Shown here: one piece after another, positions 38,178 to 47,570 of the stretch
How the letters are laid out: each line of letters begins with the position of its first letter
Position numbering within the stretch: the stretch's first letter is position 1
From: Nitrincola schmidtii
GTDB lineage: Bacteria > Pseudomonadota > Gammaproteobacteria > Pseudomonadales > Balneatricaceae
Assembly: GCF_008973715.1 (NCBI RefSeq)
Contig: NZ_WBOL01000010.1
Coordinates: forward strand, 62,001 to 126,000
Length of the DNA: 64,000 nucleotides
Direction of reading: 5' to 3'
Translations under genes and position numbers: made by a program
Notes under the pieces: generated by a model
What the model was told of the DNA's origin: nothing
Database searches by the model: none
What the model saw: only the letters and a program-made list of their open reading frames with translations

Positions 38178-38794
38178 AAAGGGCAGGGTGATTCAAACTC
38201 TAGCCACTGACCGTTAACCGGATGCTTCAATGCCAGTTGATCGGCGTGAAGCATTAACCGTGGATACTTCTGATGTTCACCTTCTTCCGTGTAAAAGTTA
38301 TCTCCTAATATGGGATGTCCTATTGCCAGCATGTGGACTCTAAGCTGGTGTGATCGTCCCGTATGAGGATAAAGTAGCACTCGGCTCTGTTGATCATTCC
38401 GCTCTAGGCAAGTCCAGTGAGTCAGTGACGGTTTCCCGTTTTCTAAATCTACTTTAGAGCAGGGGCGGTTCTCCCAGTCTTGTGATAGAGGAAAATCGAT
38501 CATCCCCTCATCTTTTTCAAGTTTTCCGGTAACCAGTGCTTGATAGCGTTTTTTAGGAACGCGTTCTTGAAACTGTATGCTCAATGCTCGGTGAGAGCCG
38601 GCATTGAGTGCAAGTACCAGTAAACCCGAAGTAGAGTAATCCAGTCGATGTACGATTCGTATCGTTGGAAACTCAGCTTGTAAACGACTGACTAAACAAT
38701 CTTTTTTAGCGTCTCCGATTCCGGGAACCGAAAGCAGGTTGTCGGGTTTTGATACCACCACCATGACATCATCGGCATAAAGTAGATCGATCAT
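38174..38794 (-). CDS. rluA: Pseudouridine synthase RluA
   Basis: Makes pseudouridine in 23S rRNA (746) and some tRNAs (32). The 206-residue protein lacks an S4 domain, has the catalytic Asp52 in HRLDYSTSG, and shares RluA-specific blocks such as LSVPG, QDWENRPCSKV and HTGRSHQLRVHMLAIGHPIL. It is slightly shorter than E. coli RluA (219). It overlaps the end of rlmD by four bases (ATGA), so the two rRNA-modification genes are translated together. Confidence 0.9.
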   Translation of the reverse strand: MIDLLYADDVMVVVSKPDNLLSVPGIGDAKKDCLVSRLQAEFPTIRIVHRLDYSTSGLLVLALNAGSHRALSIQFQERVPKKRYQALVTGKLEKDEGMIDFPLSQDWENRPCSKVDLENGKPSLTHWTCLERNDQQSRVLLYPHTGRSHQLRVHMLAIGHPILGDNFYTEEGEHQKYPRLMLHADQLALKHPVNGQWLEFESPCPF

Positions 38795-40176
38795 TTCTTT
38801 GCCTCAAACAGCGCCATGGACTCAATATGAGAGGTGTTAGGGAACATATCTAATACACAGAAACGAGTTAACTGATAACCTGCGTCAACCAACGTTTGTG
38901 TATCTCTTGCCAGTGCTGCGGGATTGCACGCAATGTAGAGAAACTTCTTCGGCTTAAGGGGAAGAAGTTGTGGTAGTAGTTCAGCAGCGCCTGTTCTGGG
39001 TGGATCGAGTAAGACTAGATCGGGTTTAGATTGACGATACCACGCAGTTTCCTTGATAGGTTGGCTGAGATCGGCACAAAAGAAGCTAGCATTACTGATC
39101 TTGTTTGTTGCTGCATTCTGTGTTGCTCGCTTTACCATTTCAGCACTGCCTTCGATGCCAATGACCTGCTTGAAATGCCGAGCTAAGGGTAAGGAGAAAT
39201 TTCCTAACCCACAGAAAAGATCTAATAGAATTGCGTCAGAATCAGCGACTAACCACTCCTTTGCCCGAGCAATCATGGCGCGGTTAATTTCGGCATTCAC
39301 CTGTAAAAAATCACCCGGTTCAAAACTCAGTTGAGTCTCGCCATCGGCGCTAAAACTTAAATTGGCATTAGATGATAATGGGATAGAGCCGTGATTGTTT
39401 TCCTCTATCCACGCGCTTAGCTTGAGCGTCTGCGCAATATCAATGAGACGTTGTTTCATCTCTGCTGACGCAGGTTTGACTAAGCGAAAGCGCAAACTAC
39501 CATCGATATCACCTAGGCTAACCAGTACCTCAGTGATATTTCTGATGCCATCAAGATCAGCTAAGCCCTTATGGAGTTCGTTAAAAAGAGTATCAAGGCG
39601 ACTATCCAGCACTGGACAATGATCAATATCAAGTAGCTTTGCAGACTGACGTCTGCGAAATCCTGTTAATAACGCACCATCACGTTGACGTTGATTGATC
39701 CCTATCCTTGCGCTGCGTCTATAGCCTGTAGGCTTAGATAAGATTGGATCTTCAATATGGGCTGGTATGGCATTAGCGCTTCGCTTGAGCATCTCCAGTA
39801 CTAACTCTTGCTTGATACTGGGTGCCTTAGAAGGATTTAAATGTTGCAGATCACATCCACCACATTGGCCGTAATAAGGGCAGACAGGTGTGACTCTATC
39901 AATACTGGACTGTATTATTTCAGTGGCTACTGCTTCATCATAGCGCTTGTGAGTCGCTTCAATAGACACCTGAACTTGTTCACCTTGCAGTGCGTTACGA
40001 ACAAACACCGTTTTACCTGCATGAGTCGCAATGCCACGACATTCATTGCTGTAACGAACCACTTCAATGGCTTCACTGATGATGGGTAAGGTGTTATTTG
40101 GCTGATGATTAGCACGACGAGTCTTGTTGAGAGTTTGCTTAGATCGTGCTTGTTTTGATAGCAGCTTTTTGGACAT
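38791..40176 (-). CDS. rlmD: 23S rRNA (uracil-1939-C5)-methyltransferase RlmD
   Basis: SAM-dependent m5U methylase (older name RumA). After a basic N-terminal extension (about 30 residues) come a TRAM RNA-binding domain, a 4Fe-4S site with CPYYGQCGGC, and a Rossmann methyltransferase domain with LDLFCGLGNFSL; the catalytic cysteine is in YIACNPAALARD. The open frame begins at TTG (40188), but the ATG at 40176 is the better start, giving 461 residues. It is co-transcribed with rluA. Confidence 0.92.
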   Translation of the reverse strand: MSKKLLSKQARSKQTLNKTRRANHQPNNTLPIISEAIEVVRYSNECRGIATHAGKTVFVRNALQGEQVQVSIEATHKRYDEAVATEIIQSSIDRVTPVCPYYGQCGGCDLQHLNPSKAPSIKQELVLEMLKRSANAIPAHIEDPILSKPTGYRRSARIGINQRQRDGALLTGFRRRQSAKLLDIDHCPVLDSRLDTLFNELHKGLADLDGIRNITEVLVSLGDIDGSLRFRLVKPASAEMKQRLIDIAQTLKLSAWIEENNHGSIPLSSNANLSFSADGETQLSFEPGDFLQVNAEINRAMIARAKEWLVADSDAILLDLFCGLGNFSLPLARHFKQVIGIEGSAEMVKRATQNAATNKISNASFFCADLSQPIKETAWYRQSKPDLVLLDPPRTGAAELLPQLLPLKPKKFLYIACNPAALARDTQTLVDAGYQLTRFCVLDMFPNTSHIESMALFEAKK

Positions 40177-40303
40177 AATGCTCTGCAAAAATAGCGATTA
40201 TAACCCGCTTTTAAAGTTATTTGGGCTGTATATTGCTAAAAATCTACACTTCTTTGATCCACGTATCATCCATTAGAGAGGAAGATTGGGAATATCCGAT
40301 CAA

Positions 40304-40332
40304 TTTACTCGGAATTAAATTCAGTGTATGCT
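40304..40332 (+). promoter_or_regulatory. Sigma-70 promoter for nfuA
   Basis: TTTACT (40304-40309) and TATGCT (40327-40332) are 17 bases apart, 37 bases upstream of the nfuA start. Both boxes are moderate matches. No clear IscR site could be seen. Confidence 0.4.
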
Positions 40333-40369
40333 ATATCTCATCTATCTATGACGGTTGTGAGTAAAAAAG

Positions 40370-40963
40370 ATGATCATTACAGTAACAGATGGCGCCCAAG
40401 ATTATTTAGCCAGCTTGCTAGAAAAACAAAATGTTGAGGGTATGGCAGTTAGGCTGTTTGTCACTCAACCCGGTACGCCTTACGCTGAAACCTGCTTGGC
40501 CTACTGCCGTCCAGACGAAGTAAACGAAGCAGACGAAGTCATGGAAACCGTTAAACTGCGTTTTTATTTGGAAAAAAACAGTATTCCTTACTTAGAGGAA
40601 GCTGTAGTTGATTTTGCAGAGGATCGCATGGGTGGTCAGCTAACCATCAAGGCACCTAATGCTAAAATGCCGAAAGTGACTGCAGATAGTCCTATGCAAG
40701 ATCAAATTAACTATATTCTTTATTCCGATATCAACCCAGGTCTGGCTGCCCATGGTGGAGAAGTTAAACTGATTGAGTTGATTGAAGAGGATACCGGACA
40801 TACCGCTATTCTTAAGTTCGGTGGCGGTTGCCAAGGATGTAGTGCAGTAGATTTAACACTTAAAGATGGCGTTGAAAAAACCTTGATCGAGAGAGTTCCA
40901 GGGCTTGTTGCCGTTAAAGATGTCACAGATCACACCAATACCGCCAACGCTTACTACAAGTAA
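40370..40963 (+). CDS. nfuA: Fe-S biogenesis protein NfuA
   Basis: Scaffold or carrier of 4Fe-4S clusters under stress. The 197-residue protein has an N-terminal degenerate A-type (HesB-like) domain and a C-terminal NifU domain with Cys154-X2-Cys157 (GGGCQGCS). Length and domain order are those of E. coli NfuA. It precedes lon by 176 bases. Confidence 0.95.
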   Translation: MIITVTDGAQDYLASLLEKQNVEGMAVRLFVTQPGTPYAETCLAYCRPDEVNEADEVMETVKLRFYLEKNSIPYLEEAVVDFAEDRMGGQLTIKAPNAKMPKVTADSPMQDQINYILYSDINPGLAAHGGEVKLIELIEEDTGHTAILKFGGGCQGCSAVDLTLKDGVEKTLIERVPGLVAVKDVTDHTNTANAYYK

Positions 40964-41034
40964 AGTGTGCTAGACGTAATTTTTACGCACCAAAGTTAGT
41001 TTCAAGCCGTATGAATGTGTAAAACAGGAAGCGG

Positions 41035-41060
41035 CTTGCAATTTACCATCCTGTCCCCAT
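41035..41060 (+). promoter_or_regulatory. Sigma-32 (heat-shock) promoter for lon
   Basis: CTTGCAA (41035-41041), a 13-base spacer, and CCCCAT (41055-41060) closely match the RpoH consensus CTTGAAA-N13/14-CCCCAT. It is 79 bases before the lon ATG. lon is a classic sigma-32 target. Confidence 0.75.
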
Positions 41061-41139
41061 TGACTGATACTATCAAACTGATATTTTCAAAAGAGCTCAG
41101 TCCAAACCGGGCTGATACGCAGCACAGAGGCACAGAATT

Positions 41140-43584
41140 ATGGATCATTACGAAGCAAAAGATGATAGCAACGTGAAAGGCCGTGTTGATATTGAGCTTC
41201 CAGTATTGCCACTTCGTGATGTCGTGGTTTATCCGCATATGGTTATTCCTTTATTTGTTGGTCGCGCTAAGTCGATTCGTGCGTTAGATAATGCCTTAGC
41301 ACATGACAAGCAAATACTCCTTGTCGCGCAAAAAAGTGCATCTGAGGATGAGCCTGTTGCGTCTGACCTTTTCCATGTAGGTACCGTTGCAACCATTCTT
41401 CAAATGCTGAAGTTACCTGATGGTACCGTGAAGGTGCTGGTTGAAGGTGAGTATCGTGCTCGCATTGCCTGTCTCACCGACACAGGAGAAAGCTTCAATG
41501 CAAGTTTGGAAGTCATGGCGACAGAAGAGGCAACCGAAGCTGAAAGTGAAATTTACAAACATACAGCGCTAGATCAGTTTGAACGCTTTATTCAGATCAA
41601 TAAGAAAATACCAACTGAAGTGCTAAATTCACTGCAAAACATTGATGATATTGGTCGTTTAGCTGATACCCTTGCAGCGCATATGTCATTGAAACTTGAG
41701 GATAAACAGAAAGTTCTCGAGATGCCGAGTAGTCGTGATCGCCTTGAATATCTGATGGCCAAAATGGAAACTGAAATCGACTTGGTTGAAGTTGAGAAGC
41801 GTATCCGTGGCCGCGTGAAAAAACAGATGGAAAAAAGTCAGCGTGAGTATTATCTGAACGAGCAAATGAAAGCGATTCAGAAAGAGCTGGGCGATATGGA
41901 TGAAAGCGGTGGCAATGATATGGACGAGTTACGTCGTCGAATTGAAGCTGCAGAAATGCCAGAAGATGCACTGAAAAAGACGCTCGCTGAGCATAAAAAA
42001 TTGACCATGATGTCGCCCATGAGCGCCGAAGCAACCGTAGTCCGTGGTTATATTGATTGGATGCTTCAAGTGCCATGGAAGAAGCGTTCGAAAGTCCGTT
42101 TAGATATGCAGCGTGCTCAAAGTATTCTTGATGAAGATCATTTCGGCTTAGAAGAAGTTAAAGAACGCATCATTGAATATCTCGCTGTTCAAAAGCGTGT
42201 ACGTAAGCTGAAAGGGCCTATCCTTTGCTTGGTTGGACCTCCTGGTGTGGGTAAGACTTCACTAGGTAAGTCAATCGCTCGAGCGACCAACCGAGAGTAT
42301 GTGCGGATGGCGTTAGGCGGTGTGCGTGATGAAGCTGAAATTCGTGGTCATCGACGTACCTATATCGGTTCAATGCCCGGTAAATTGGTGCAGAAAATCA
42401 CTAAGGCTGGCGTTAAAAATCCACTTTTCTTACTTGATGAAATCGATAAGATGGGTATGGATCATCGCGGTGATCCCTCCTCAGCATTGCTAGAAGTGTT
42501 AGATCCAGAACAAAACAGCACCTTCAATGATCATTATCTAGAAGTAGATATGGACTTGTCAGATGTGTTGTTCGTCTGTACCTCTAACTCAATGAATATT
42601 CCTGGTCCACTGCTGGATCGTATGGAAATTATTCGTATTCCAGGATATACCGAAGACGAAAAGCTCAATATAGCGAAAAAATATCTGATTACTAAGCAGA
42701 TGAAACAGAGTGGCTTAAAAGACAAAGAGCTAACCTTTACCGACGAAGCCATATTAGACCTGATCCGTTACTACACTCGTGAAGCTGGTGTGCGTGGCTT
42801 AGAGAGAGAAATAGCCAAAATCTGTCGTAAAGCGGTTCGAGAATCAGCCTTAGGAAAAATGACTGCAGATTTACAAGCGGTAACGTCTGAAAATCTTGAG
42901 CATTACTCCGGTGTGCACAAGCACAGCTATGGAAAAGCGGAAGAAGAAGATCTAATTGGTCACGTGACTGGATTGGCATGGACTCAAGTAGGTGGAGAAA
43001 TTCTCAGTATTGAAGCGGCTATCGTTCCCGGTAAAGGTCGACAAATTAATACCGGTTCGTTGGGTGATGTAATGAAAGAGTCGATTCAGGCCGCATTGAC
43101 CGTGGTTAGAAATCGCTCTTTGCCTTTGGGTATTCGTCCTGATTTTCATGAGAAGCAAGATATCCACATTCATGTACCCGAAGGCGCTACGCCAAAAGAT
43201 GGTCCCAGTGCAGGTATCGGTATGTGTACTGCGTTAGTCTCTGCACTCACAGGTATTCCTGTGCGTTCGGATGTGGCCATGACAGGTGAAATTACCCTGC
43301 GCGGTCAGGTACTTCCGATTGGTGGTTTGAAAGAGAAATTGTTGGCTGCACATCGCGGTGGAATCAAAACCGTTATCATTCCCGATGAAAATAAACGCGA
43401 TTTAAAAGAAATACCTGAAAATATTAAGGCAGACCTAGATATAATCGCGGTAAAATGGATTGATGAGGTTTTGGAGGTTGCTTTAACCAGAGTACCTGAA
43501 CCTCTTGACGACAAAGAGGCTGAAATTGTTGCTAAAGAAAGCTCAGGCGTAAAAGTTGAGCCAGGGCAATTAAGTACTCATTAA
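41140..43584 (+). CDS. lon: ATP-dependent protease Lon
   Basis: Cytoplasmic AAA+ serine protease for misfolded and regulatory proteins. The 814-residue product has an N-terminal substrate domain, a coiled coil (about 180-280), Walker [10 protein letters not shown] near residue 367, and a protease domain with the catalytic dyad Ser690 (KDGPSAG) and Lys733 (GGLKEK; assigned by spacing to E. coli). A sigma-32 promoter lies upstream and a hairpin terminator follows. lon-hupB-ppiD is conserved gene order. Confidence 0.97.
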   Translation: MDHYEAKDDSNVKGRVDIELPVLPLRDVVVYPHMVIPLFVGRAKSIRALDNALAHDKQILLVAQKSASEDEPVASDLFHVGTVATILQMLKLPDGTVKVLVEGEYRARIACLTDTGESFNASLEVMATEEATEAESEIYKHTALDQFERFIQINKKIPTEVLNSLQNIDDIGRLADTLAAHMSLKLEDKQKVLEMPSSRDRLEYLMAKMETEIDLVEVEKRIRGRVKKQMEKSQREYYLNEQMKAIQKELGDMDESGGNDMDELRRRIEAAEMPEDALKKTLAEHKKLTMMSPMSAEATVVRGYIDWMLQVPWKKRSKVRLDMQRAQSILDEDHFGLEEVKERIIEYLAVQKRVRKLKGPILCLVGPPGVGKTSLGKSIARATNREYVRMALGGVRDEAEIRGHRRTYIGSMPGKLVQKITKAGVKNPLFLLDEIDKMGMDHRGDPSSALLEVLDPEQNSTFNDHYLEVDMDLSDVLFVCTSNSMNIPGPLLDRMEIIRIPGYTEDEKLNIAKKYLITKQMKQSGLKDKELTFTDEAILDLIRYYTREAGVRGLEREIAKICRKAVRESALGKMTADLQAVTSENLEHYSGVHKHSYGKAEEEDLIGHVTGLAWTQVGGEILSIEAAIVPGKGRQINTGSLGDVMKESIQAALTVVRNRSLPLGIRPDFHEKQDIHIHVPEGATPKDGPSAGIGMCTALVSALTGIPVRSDVAMTGEITLRGQVLPIGGLKEKLLAAHRGGIKTVIIPDENKRDLKEIPENIKADLDIIAVKWIDEVLEVALTRVPEPLDDKEAEIVAKESSGVKVEPGQLSTH

Positions 43585-43591
43585 TCGCTGT

Positions 43592-43614
43592 AGCCCCCAT
43601 AAAAAGGGGCTTTT
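43592..43614 (+). terminator. Terminator after lon
   Basis: AGCCCC (43592-43597) and GGGGCT (43606-43611) form a 6-base stem across a CATAAAAA loop, followed by TTT. It directly precedes the hupB promoter. Confidence 0.6.
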
Positions 43615-43617
43615 CAG

Positions 43618-43647
43618 TTGACACCGCAATCTGAGTGTTGGTATAAA
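43618..43647 (+). promoter_or_regulatory. Sigma-70 promoter for hupB
   Basis: A perfect -35 box TTGACA (43618-43623) and TATAAA (43642-43647) are separated by 18 bases, 68 bases before the hupB start. A strong promoter fits an abundant nucleoid protein. Confidence 0.7.
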
Positions 43648-43715
43648 GTGGCCTGAAGTGTGACTGGGCATGCCACGCGAACAGAACAAAATAACGATGC
43701 ATTAAGGGGAACAAT

Positions 43716-43991
43716 GTGAATAAGTCAGAATTGATCGATGCGATTGCAGCTTCTGCTGATCTACCAAAAGCAGCTGCAGGCCGTGCATTGGATGCGACGC
43801 TCGAAGCAGTGACTAAAGCTCTACAGAACAACGAATCGGTTGCGCTAGTTGGTTTTGGTACTTTCTCTGTGAAAGAGCGTGCAGCTCGTACAGGCCGTAA
43901 TCCACAAACTGGCAAGCCTATCGAAATTGCTGCGGCTACTCTGCCTACGTTCAAGCCGGGCAAAGCGCTTAAAGATGCGGTAAATAAGTAA
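43716..43991 (+). CDS. hupB: DNA-binding protein HU-beta
   Basis: A 91-residue nucleoid protein with the HU fold: helices at the N-terminus ([11 protein letters not shown]), the [22 protein letters not shown] beta-arm region (residues 47-68) that inserts into the minor groove, and the final helix. The start is GTG with AAGGGGA five bases upstream. An ATG two bases earlier (43714) reads directly into TGA, so it cannot encode the protein. A strong terminator follows. Confidence 0.96.
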   Translation: MNKSELIDAIAASADLPKAAAGRALDATLEAVTKALQNNESVALVGFGTFSVKERAARTGRNPQTGKPIEIAAATLPTFKPGKALKDAVNK

Positions 43992-44011
43992 TCTGACCTT
44001 TCTGGTCTAAG

Positions 44012-44042
44012 AAAGCGCATTCCGATGAGTGCGCTTTTTTTT
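44012..44042 (+). terminator. Strong rho-independent terminator after hupB
   Basis: AAAGCGCATTC (44012-44022), loop CGAT and GAGTGCGCTTT (44027-44037) form an 11-base stem with one G-U pair, followed by a run of T to 44042. Confidence 0.9.
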
Positions 44043-44068
44043 ATGAAAACATAAGGTAATTGTAAACA

Positions 44069-45949
44069 ATGCTTCAAGCCATCAGGGACAACTCAAAAGG
44101 CATTATCGCCAAGGTCATCGTAGGTCTTATTGCGGTCACGTTTGCGCTGTTTGGTCTAGAATCGTTGGTCGGTCTAGGATCAAAAGAAAAACCAGCAGCA
44201 GAGGTCAACGGCGAAGATATTGCCGTTATTGATTTAATGCGAGGCGTCGACCTGCAACGTCGTCAAATTTTGATGCAAATGGGACCGGATGCAGATCCAA
44301 CATTGCTCGATGATAATCTACTTCAGCGTGGGGTATTGGAAAGCCTTATTGAACAAGCATTATTAGTTCAATCGGCCGAGAATCAGGGGCTATTTCTTTC
44401 AGAAGAGATGATTGATCAGTTGATCGTATCGACGCCAGAATTTCAGATAGATGGTCGTTTTGATCGTAATCAATTTGAGATGGTTCTGCGTAACGCAGGC
44501 TTTACGCCATTGATGTATCGTGATCTGCTGCGTAAAGAAACCCTCATGGATCAAGAAAGAGCAGCATTCTTGTTGTCTTCATTTACTACGAGAGATGAAG
44601 TTGATCGCATTGTCCGCCTTGATCAACAAACCCGAGATGTTGCTTGGGTCAGAATTCCATTGCTAACGATTTTAAATGAAACGGAAGTTAGCGAAGCTGA
44701 AATACAAGCTCTATATGATCAGCGTACTTCCAGCTTACAAACCCCTGAACAGGTGGTTTTAGATTACGTGCTATTGGATCGAAGCGATTTTGTTGACCCC
44801 TCGATCGTCAGTGATGATGAAGTTCGTGAAATTTACGAACAGATGATGGCTGAGTTTGTTTCTCAAGAACAACGTGCGGTCTCCCATATCCTGATTGAAG
44901 TGGATGGACAGCGTGACGCGTTAGCCGCTTTAGCTCTAGCACAAGAGATCTTTCTTGAGCTACAAGACGGAGCTGATTTTGCTGAGCTAGCAGGGCGATT
45001 CTCTGATGATCTGGGTTCTGCTTCACAAGGTGGATCATTAGGTTTGTTGACTCGTGATTCGCTGGTAGATGAATTCGCTGATGCGTTGTTTGAGATGTCA
45101 TCACCGGGTGATATCAGTCATCCCGTTGAAACCCAGTTTGGTTATCATATCATTCGACTAGATGAGATACGTCAAACTGAGCGTCCAAGCTTTGAGCAGG
45201 CTGCTTTTGATCTTCGCCTAGAGATAGCAGAGCGTGATGCAGAAATGCGCTACGTGGAGCAGATGGAGCGCTTGGCGGATCTATCTTTCTCTGCTGCAGA
45301 TTTGATTGTTCCTGCTGAAGAGCTAGACCTGATTATCGAGCGTTCACAACCGATCAGTCGTGAGGGTGGCAGTGACTTCTTAGGAAGAAACTCTCGTGTA
45401 GTTGAAGCTGCTTTCAGTAGTGACTTATTACGTGAGCGTTTAAATAGCTTACCAATCGAGTTAGATCGTGAAAGAACAGTAGTAGTGCGTGTTAACGAAC
45501 ATCTTCCAAGCCGTCAGTTGGCCTTTGAAGAAGTGCGTGATGAACTCGAACTGGAATTGATTACGGCTAAAGCAACAGAAACGCTGCAGCAAAAAACCTC
45601 TGAGTGGCTCGCTGCTTTGCAACAGGGTGAAGCTTTAGAGAATCTAAATGATGATCTGGCGTGGAGTGAAGTGGTTGAAGCAGGAAGAGCTGACTCTAGA
45701 GTGCCTTCTGAGATACGCAACCGTTTGTTTGCGATGTCAGCAAACGAAACGCCTCGATTCGACCTGCTGCAGTTGCGTGACGGGAGTTTTGCGCTACTTC
45801 GCTTAGATGCAGTTCAGCACAAAGACAATCAGTTGAATGAAGATGAGATGGCGCTTATGATGTCGATTCTGGGTGCGACGTTAGGACAGCAAGAATATCA
45901 AAATCGTGTCGACAGCTTACGCGCTCAAGCAACGATTAAACGTAACTAA
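44069..45949 (+). CDS. ppiD: Periplasmic folding chaperone PpiD
   Basis: Inner-membrane-anchored chaperone near the Sec translocon. The 626-residue product has one N-terminal membrane helix (about 12-34), a SurA-like chaperone domain, a parvulin PPIase domain (about 268-365, with RAVSHILIE and GQFGYHIIRL-like segments), and a C-terminal SurA-like region. AAGG lies upstream of the ATG. It stands immediately after the hupB terminator. In Pseudomonas fabI follows; here an ABC gene converges directly with only five bases between. Confidence 0.93.
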   Translation: MLQAIRDNSKGIIAKVIVGLIAVTFALFGLESLVGLGSKEKPAAEVNGEDIAVIDLMRGVDLQRRQILMQMGPDADPTLLDDNLLQRGVLESLIEQALLVQSAENQGLFLSEEMIDQLIVSTPEFQIDGRFDRNQFEMVLRNAGFTPLMYRDLLRKETLMDQERAAFLLSSFTTRDEVDRIVRLDQQTRDVAWVRIPLLTILNETEVSEAEIQALYDQRTSSLQTPEQVVLDYVLLDRSDFVDPSIVSDDEVREIYEQMMAEFVSQEQRAVSHILIEVDGQRDALAALALAQEIFLELQDGADFAELAGRFSDDLGSASQGGSLGLLTRDSLVDEFADALFEMSSPGDISHPVETQFGYHIIRLDEIRQTERPSFEQAAFDLRLEIAERDAEMRYVEQMERLADLSFSAADLIVPAEELDLIIERSQPISREGGSDFLGRNSRVVEAAFSSDLLRERLNSLPIELDRERTVVVRVNEHLPSRQLAFEEVRDELELELITAKATETLQQKTSEWLAALQQGEALENLNDDLAWSEVVEAGRADSRVPSEIRNRLFAMSANETPRFDLLQLRDGSFALLRLDAVQHKDNQLNEDEMALMMSILGATLGQQEYQNRVDSLRAQATIKRN

Positions 45950-45954
45950 GCTAG

Positions 45955-47556
45955 TTATGCGCAAGGACGCGCAGTGTCACCAAACGCTGCTTTTAACAGT
46001 TGTTGAGTGTAAGGGTGTTGAGGATGGTTAAAAACATCACTCGCATCACCCTGCTCAACAGCCACTCCTGACTTCATCACCAAAAGCTGATGGCTTAAGG
46101 CTCGAACCACGGCTAAATCATGGCTAATAAACAAATAACTCAGCTGGTAGCGAGCTTGTAAGTCGCGTAATAGCTCAATAATTTGTTTTTGAACGGTTCG
46201 GTCTAGCGCTGATGTAGGCTCATCCAATACGATCAATTCAGGTCGTAATACTAAGGCTCTAGCGATCGCAATCCGTTGACGTTGACCGCCTGAAAACTCA
46301 TGTGGATAGCGGTTTCTGATATCAGCCGGTAAACCGACATCTTCTAATGCTTGAATCACACGCTTTTCAATCTCTGCGGCATTGGTAACACCATGAACTT
46401 CCAGCCCTTCTGCAATGGATTCGCCAACCAGCATTCTAGGGCTGAGGCTGCCAAAAGGGTCTTGAAAGACGATTTGCATCTGCTTACGCAGAGGTTTCAC
46501 TGCCTTTTGTGGTATTTGGTTCAGATCCTGGCCTGCGAAATGAATTTGACCAACAGATTTAGTTAATCTAAGAATCGCAAGGGCTAGCGTAGTCTTACCT
46601 GAACCTGACTCACCGACAACGCCCAGTGTTTCACCACGCTTTAAGGTCAAATTAATATCATTGACTGCTTTGTGGTGATCCTTAACCCGCTTAAATAAGC
46701 CACTTTGTATTGGAAACCAGACTTTAAGGGCATCTGTTTTAAGAATCACTTGGCTATCCACAGGGATGGTTGCTGGCTTTCCATCCGGTTCCGCTGCCAG
46801 CAGTATCTGTGTGTAGGTTTCTTTAGGCTGAGCAAACAGGTCTGCTGTAGACGCCGTTTCCACTAAATGGCCTTGATTCATCACATAGACGCGATCAGCA
46901 AAGCGTCGGACGATATTCAGATCATGAGTGATCAGCAGTACTGACATATTGAGCTTTTGTTGTAAGCTCTTTAACAGTTCCAGTATTTGTTGCTGAATCG
47001 TGACATCCAGTGCGGTGGTTGGCTCATCAGCGATCAGTAGCTCTGGTTCGTTCGCTAGAGCCATTGCGATCATCACGCGTTGCCGTAAACCTCCAGATAG
47101 CTCGTGCGGATACTGCCTTAGACGTTTTTCTGGTTCAGGTATGCCTACCAAGTCTAATAGCTCTAAAATCCGGCCACGTGCTTTTTGTCGGCTCATGGCG
47201 GCATGTAATTGCAGACTTTCACCAATTTGCTTCTCCACTGTATGTAATGGATTCAGCGATGTCATAGGCTCCTGGAAAATCATACTAATGCGATTGCCGC
47301 GTATCGCACGTAGTTGAGGTTCTTTGAGTTTCAGTAGATCAACATCATTGAAGAATATTTCTCCGGAGGGATGGCTGGCCAAAGGGTAGGGAAGTAAACC
47401 CAGCACGGAAAGAGCCGTTACGGACTTTCCTGAACCGGATTCACCCACCAAGGCAACACATTCTCCCGATCCCACCTGAAGATCGATATCCTCTACAACT
47501 GTTTTACCAGTAAATGCCACAGAAAGGTTGCGGATGTTCAGTAAAGGATGATCCAT
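45955..47556 (-). CDS. Peptide-type ABC transporter ATPase with two nucleotide-binding domains (YejF-like)
   Basis: A 533-residue protein with two complete OppD/OppF-type ATPase domains. The first has Walker A GESGSGKS at 38-45 and signature HELSGGLRQR; the second, from about residue 270, has GESGSGKTT and HEFSGGQRQR. Both have DEPT Walker B segments, so both sites look active. YejF/DppDF fusions normally serve oligopeptide or microcin importers with two permeases and a binding protein, but none are adjacent. In Pseudomonas the relatives PA1807-PA1811 form a full set near ppiD. The upstream gene is a kinase-like protein 14 bases away, so its start is close to that stop. Confidence 0.9.
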   Translation of the reverse strand: MDHPLLNIRNLSVAFTGKTVVEDIDLQVGSGECVALVGESGSGKSVTALSVLGLLPYPLASHPSGEIFFNDVDLLKLKEPQLRAIRGNRISMIFQEPMTSLNPLHTVEKQIGESLQLHAAMSRQKARGRILELLDLVGIPEPEKRLRQYPHELSGGLRQRVMIAMALANEPELLIADEPTTALDVTIQQQILELLKSLQQKLNMSVLLITHDLNIVRRFADRVYVMNQGHLVETASTADLFAQPKETYTQILLAAEPDGKPATIPVDSQVILKTDALKVWFPIQSGLFKRVKDHHKAVNDINLTLKRGETLGVVGESGSGKTTLALAILRLTKSVGQIHFAGQDLNQIPQKAVKPLRKQMQIVFQDPFGSLSPRMLVGESIAEGLEVHGVTNAAEIEKRVIQALEDVGLPADIRNRYPHEFSGGQRQRIAIARALVLRPELIVLDEPTSALDRTVQKQIIELLRDLQARYQLSYLFISHDLAVVRALSHQLLVMKSGVAVEQGDASDVFNHPQHPYTQQLLKAAFGDTARPCA

Positions 47557-47570
47557 GTAAGTTCTACCTG

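Noticed and set aside
41597-42076. 159-residue antisense frame inside lon
   Set aside because: It lies wholly within the conserved Lon coding region and shows no domain.
43532-44077. 181-residue antisense frame across hupB
   Set aside because: It covers hupB, its promoter and its strong terminator; composition is that of a shadow frame.
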